Shown piece after piece: positions 63,451 to 64,000 of a stretch of 64,000 nt of DNA (positions within the stretch are counted from its first letter, which is position 1; the number at the start of each line of letters is the position of its first letter). Source of the DNA: Immersiella caudata (lineage: Eukaryota > Ascomycota > Sordariomycetes > Sordariales > Lasiosphaeriaceae); the NCBI GenBank assembly GCA_030512335.1, contig JAULSU010000004.1, forward strand, positions 2,108,001 to 2,172,000, given 5' to 3'. The translations under genes were made by a program, and so were the position numbers. The notes beneath the pieces are model-generated. The model was not told where the DNA came from, made no database searches, and was given only the letters and a program-made list of their open reading frames with translations.

Positions 63451-64000
63451 TCAATGCGCGAATCGAAAGTCCAGTCTCCGACTCCCCGTGAGCTTCGTAT
63501 CCCTTGCATACGCCAGCCGCTCTTCCTCTGTCATCGCATTCCAGATCCTATCGCGTCTCTTGTTGCGGTAGACGTAATAGAACTTGGTGAATAGAAAGAC
63601 AAAGATGACGAGGATGTTGACGGCAACAAGGTTCTGGTTGCCTTTCTTGTAGAGAGGCTTGTCTTTTTCTTGGTAGACATAGGAGGCGGTGATGCTGCCG
63701 GCTTGAACGGCCATCTGTTGCATCTGTTAGGGCTGGGATTCCAGGTTCGTGGAGCAGGGGAACTGACGTTGTATAGGGCTGCAGACACTGAGCGGACTCC
63801 GACGTTGTTGGAGTTGCGCGAGGTCCAGCCGACAAGGATGGCATCTGCATCGAAAGTTAGAAACCGAAGAGTCCCAACATGAAAGGAGAGAGATAAATGA
63901 CGTACGTGCATAGGGGTACGATACAAGGACTGTAACCAAGGCGTAAGTTCCCCACTTGTCAATGACAACCCCCGGCCACCAGCGCAGGGCGATCAAACAT
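63451..64000 (-). CDS. MFS anion:cation symporter (DAL5-like permease), 3' part
   Basis: The gene enters from the right edge. Exons visible: 64000-63906 (partial), 63844-63768 and 63723-63451; introns 61 nt (GTACGT, CTAAC) and 44 nt (GTCAGT, CTAAC). The joined text reads KWGTYALVTVLVSYPYAH, AILVGWTSRNSNNVGVRSVS, then AVQAGSITASYVYQEKDKPL and a last membrane segment NLVAVNILVIFVFLFTKFYY. The C-terminal tail RNKRRDRIWNAMTEEERLAY is the hallmark of the DAL5/allantoate permease family (TNA1, VHT1 and relatives). These take up organic anions such as allantoate or nicotinate at the plasma membrane. Start and first ~10 membrane segments lie outside the window. Confidence 0.88.

Overview
The window looks like a piece of a filamentous ascomycete (Pezizomycotina) chromosome. 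Genes lie on both strands without operons. Most introns are 44-80 nt with GTAAGT/GTATGT-type donors and CTRAY branch points, and third codon positions are GC-rich. Diagnostic families include a HET-domain protein, a GH11-CBM1 xylanase, a hybrid histidine kinase, a LaeA-like methyltransferase and a fused HIS7. I saw no rRNA, CRISPR array, bacterial-type operon or convincing tRNA.

Layout. 1-8 kb: a 5'-truncated secreted amidohydrolase, about 3.4 kb of gene-poor DNA with a palindromic minisatellite and a decayed reading frame, a small spliced gene, and a HET protein. 8-16 kb: a multispanning membrane protein, a GH11 xylanase and an FAD monooxygenase, all on the minus strand. 16-24 kb: a reading frame broken by two TAG codons, a PAS hybrid histidine kinase, a small heat-shock protein and a CxxC protein. 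24-35 kb: a DUF3468-type regulator, a short-chain dehydrogenase, a 14-TM-type MFS pump, a LaeA-like methyltransferase, a small cysteine-rich ORF and a second FAD monooxygenase. This resembles a small accessory metabolic neighbourhood without a backbone enzyme. 36-49 kb: mostly housekeeping genes: a VPS62-like protein, a TFIIIC triple-barrel subunit divergent from HIS7, ornithine decarboxylase antizyme with a +1 frameshift site, a Yippee protein, a DUG1-like dipeptidase and a P-loop kinase. 50-56 kb: two convergent paralogues of a coiled-coil family I do not recognise. 57-64 kb: a repeat-built unknown protein, an EBP-like membrane protein, a small cysteine-containing tail-hydrophobic protein, a frame-broken terpene-synthase-like remnant and the 3' part of a DAL5-type permease.

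The most unusual signals are four. The first is a near-identical block starting exactly at the 5' splice site of introns in two adjacent unrelated genes (membrane protein and xylanase), which looks like an introner-like element. The second is the antizyme recoding site. The third is the tail-to-tail pair of uncharacterised paralogues with a conserved intron. The fourth is the 16.5 kb frame interrupted by two TAGs. All gene models are my own reading of splice sites without expression data or database searches, and domain names rest on recognised motifs.
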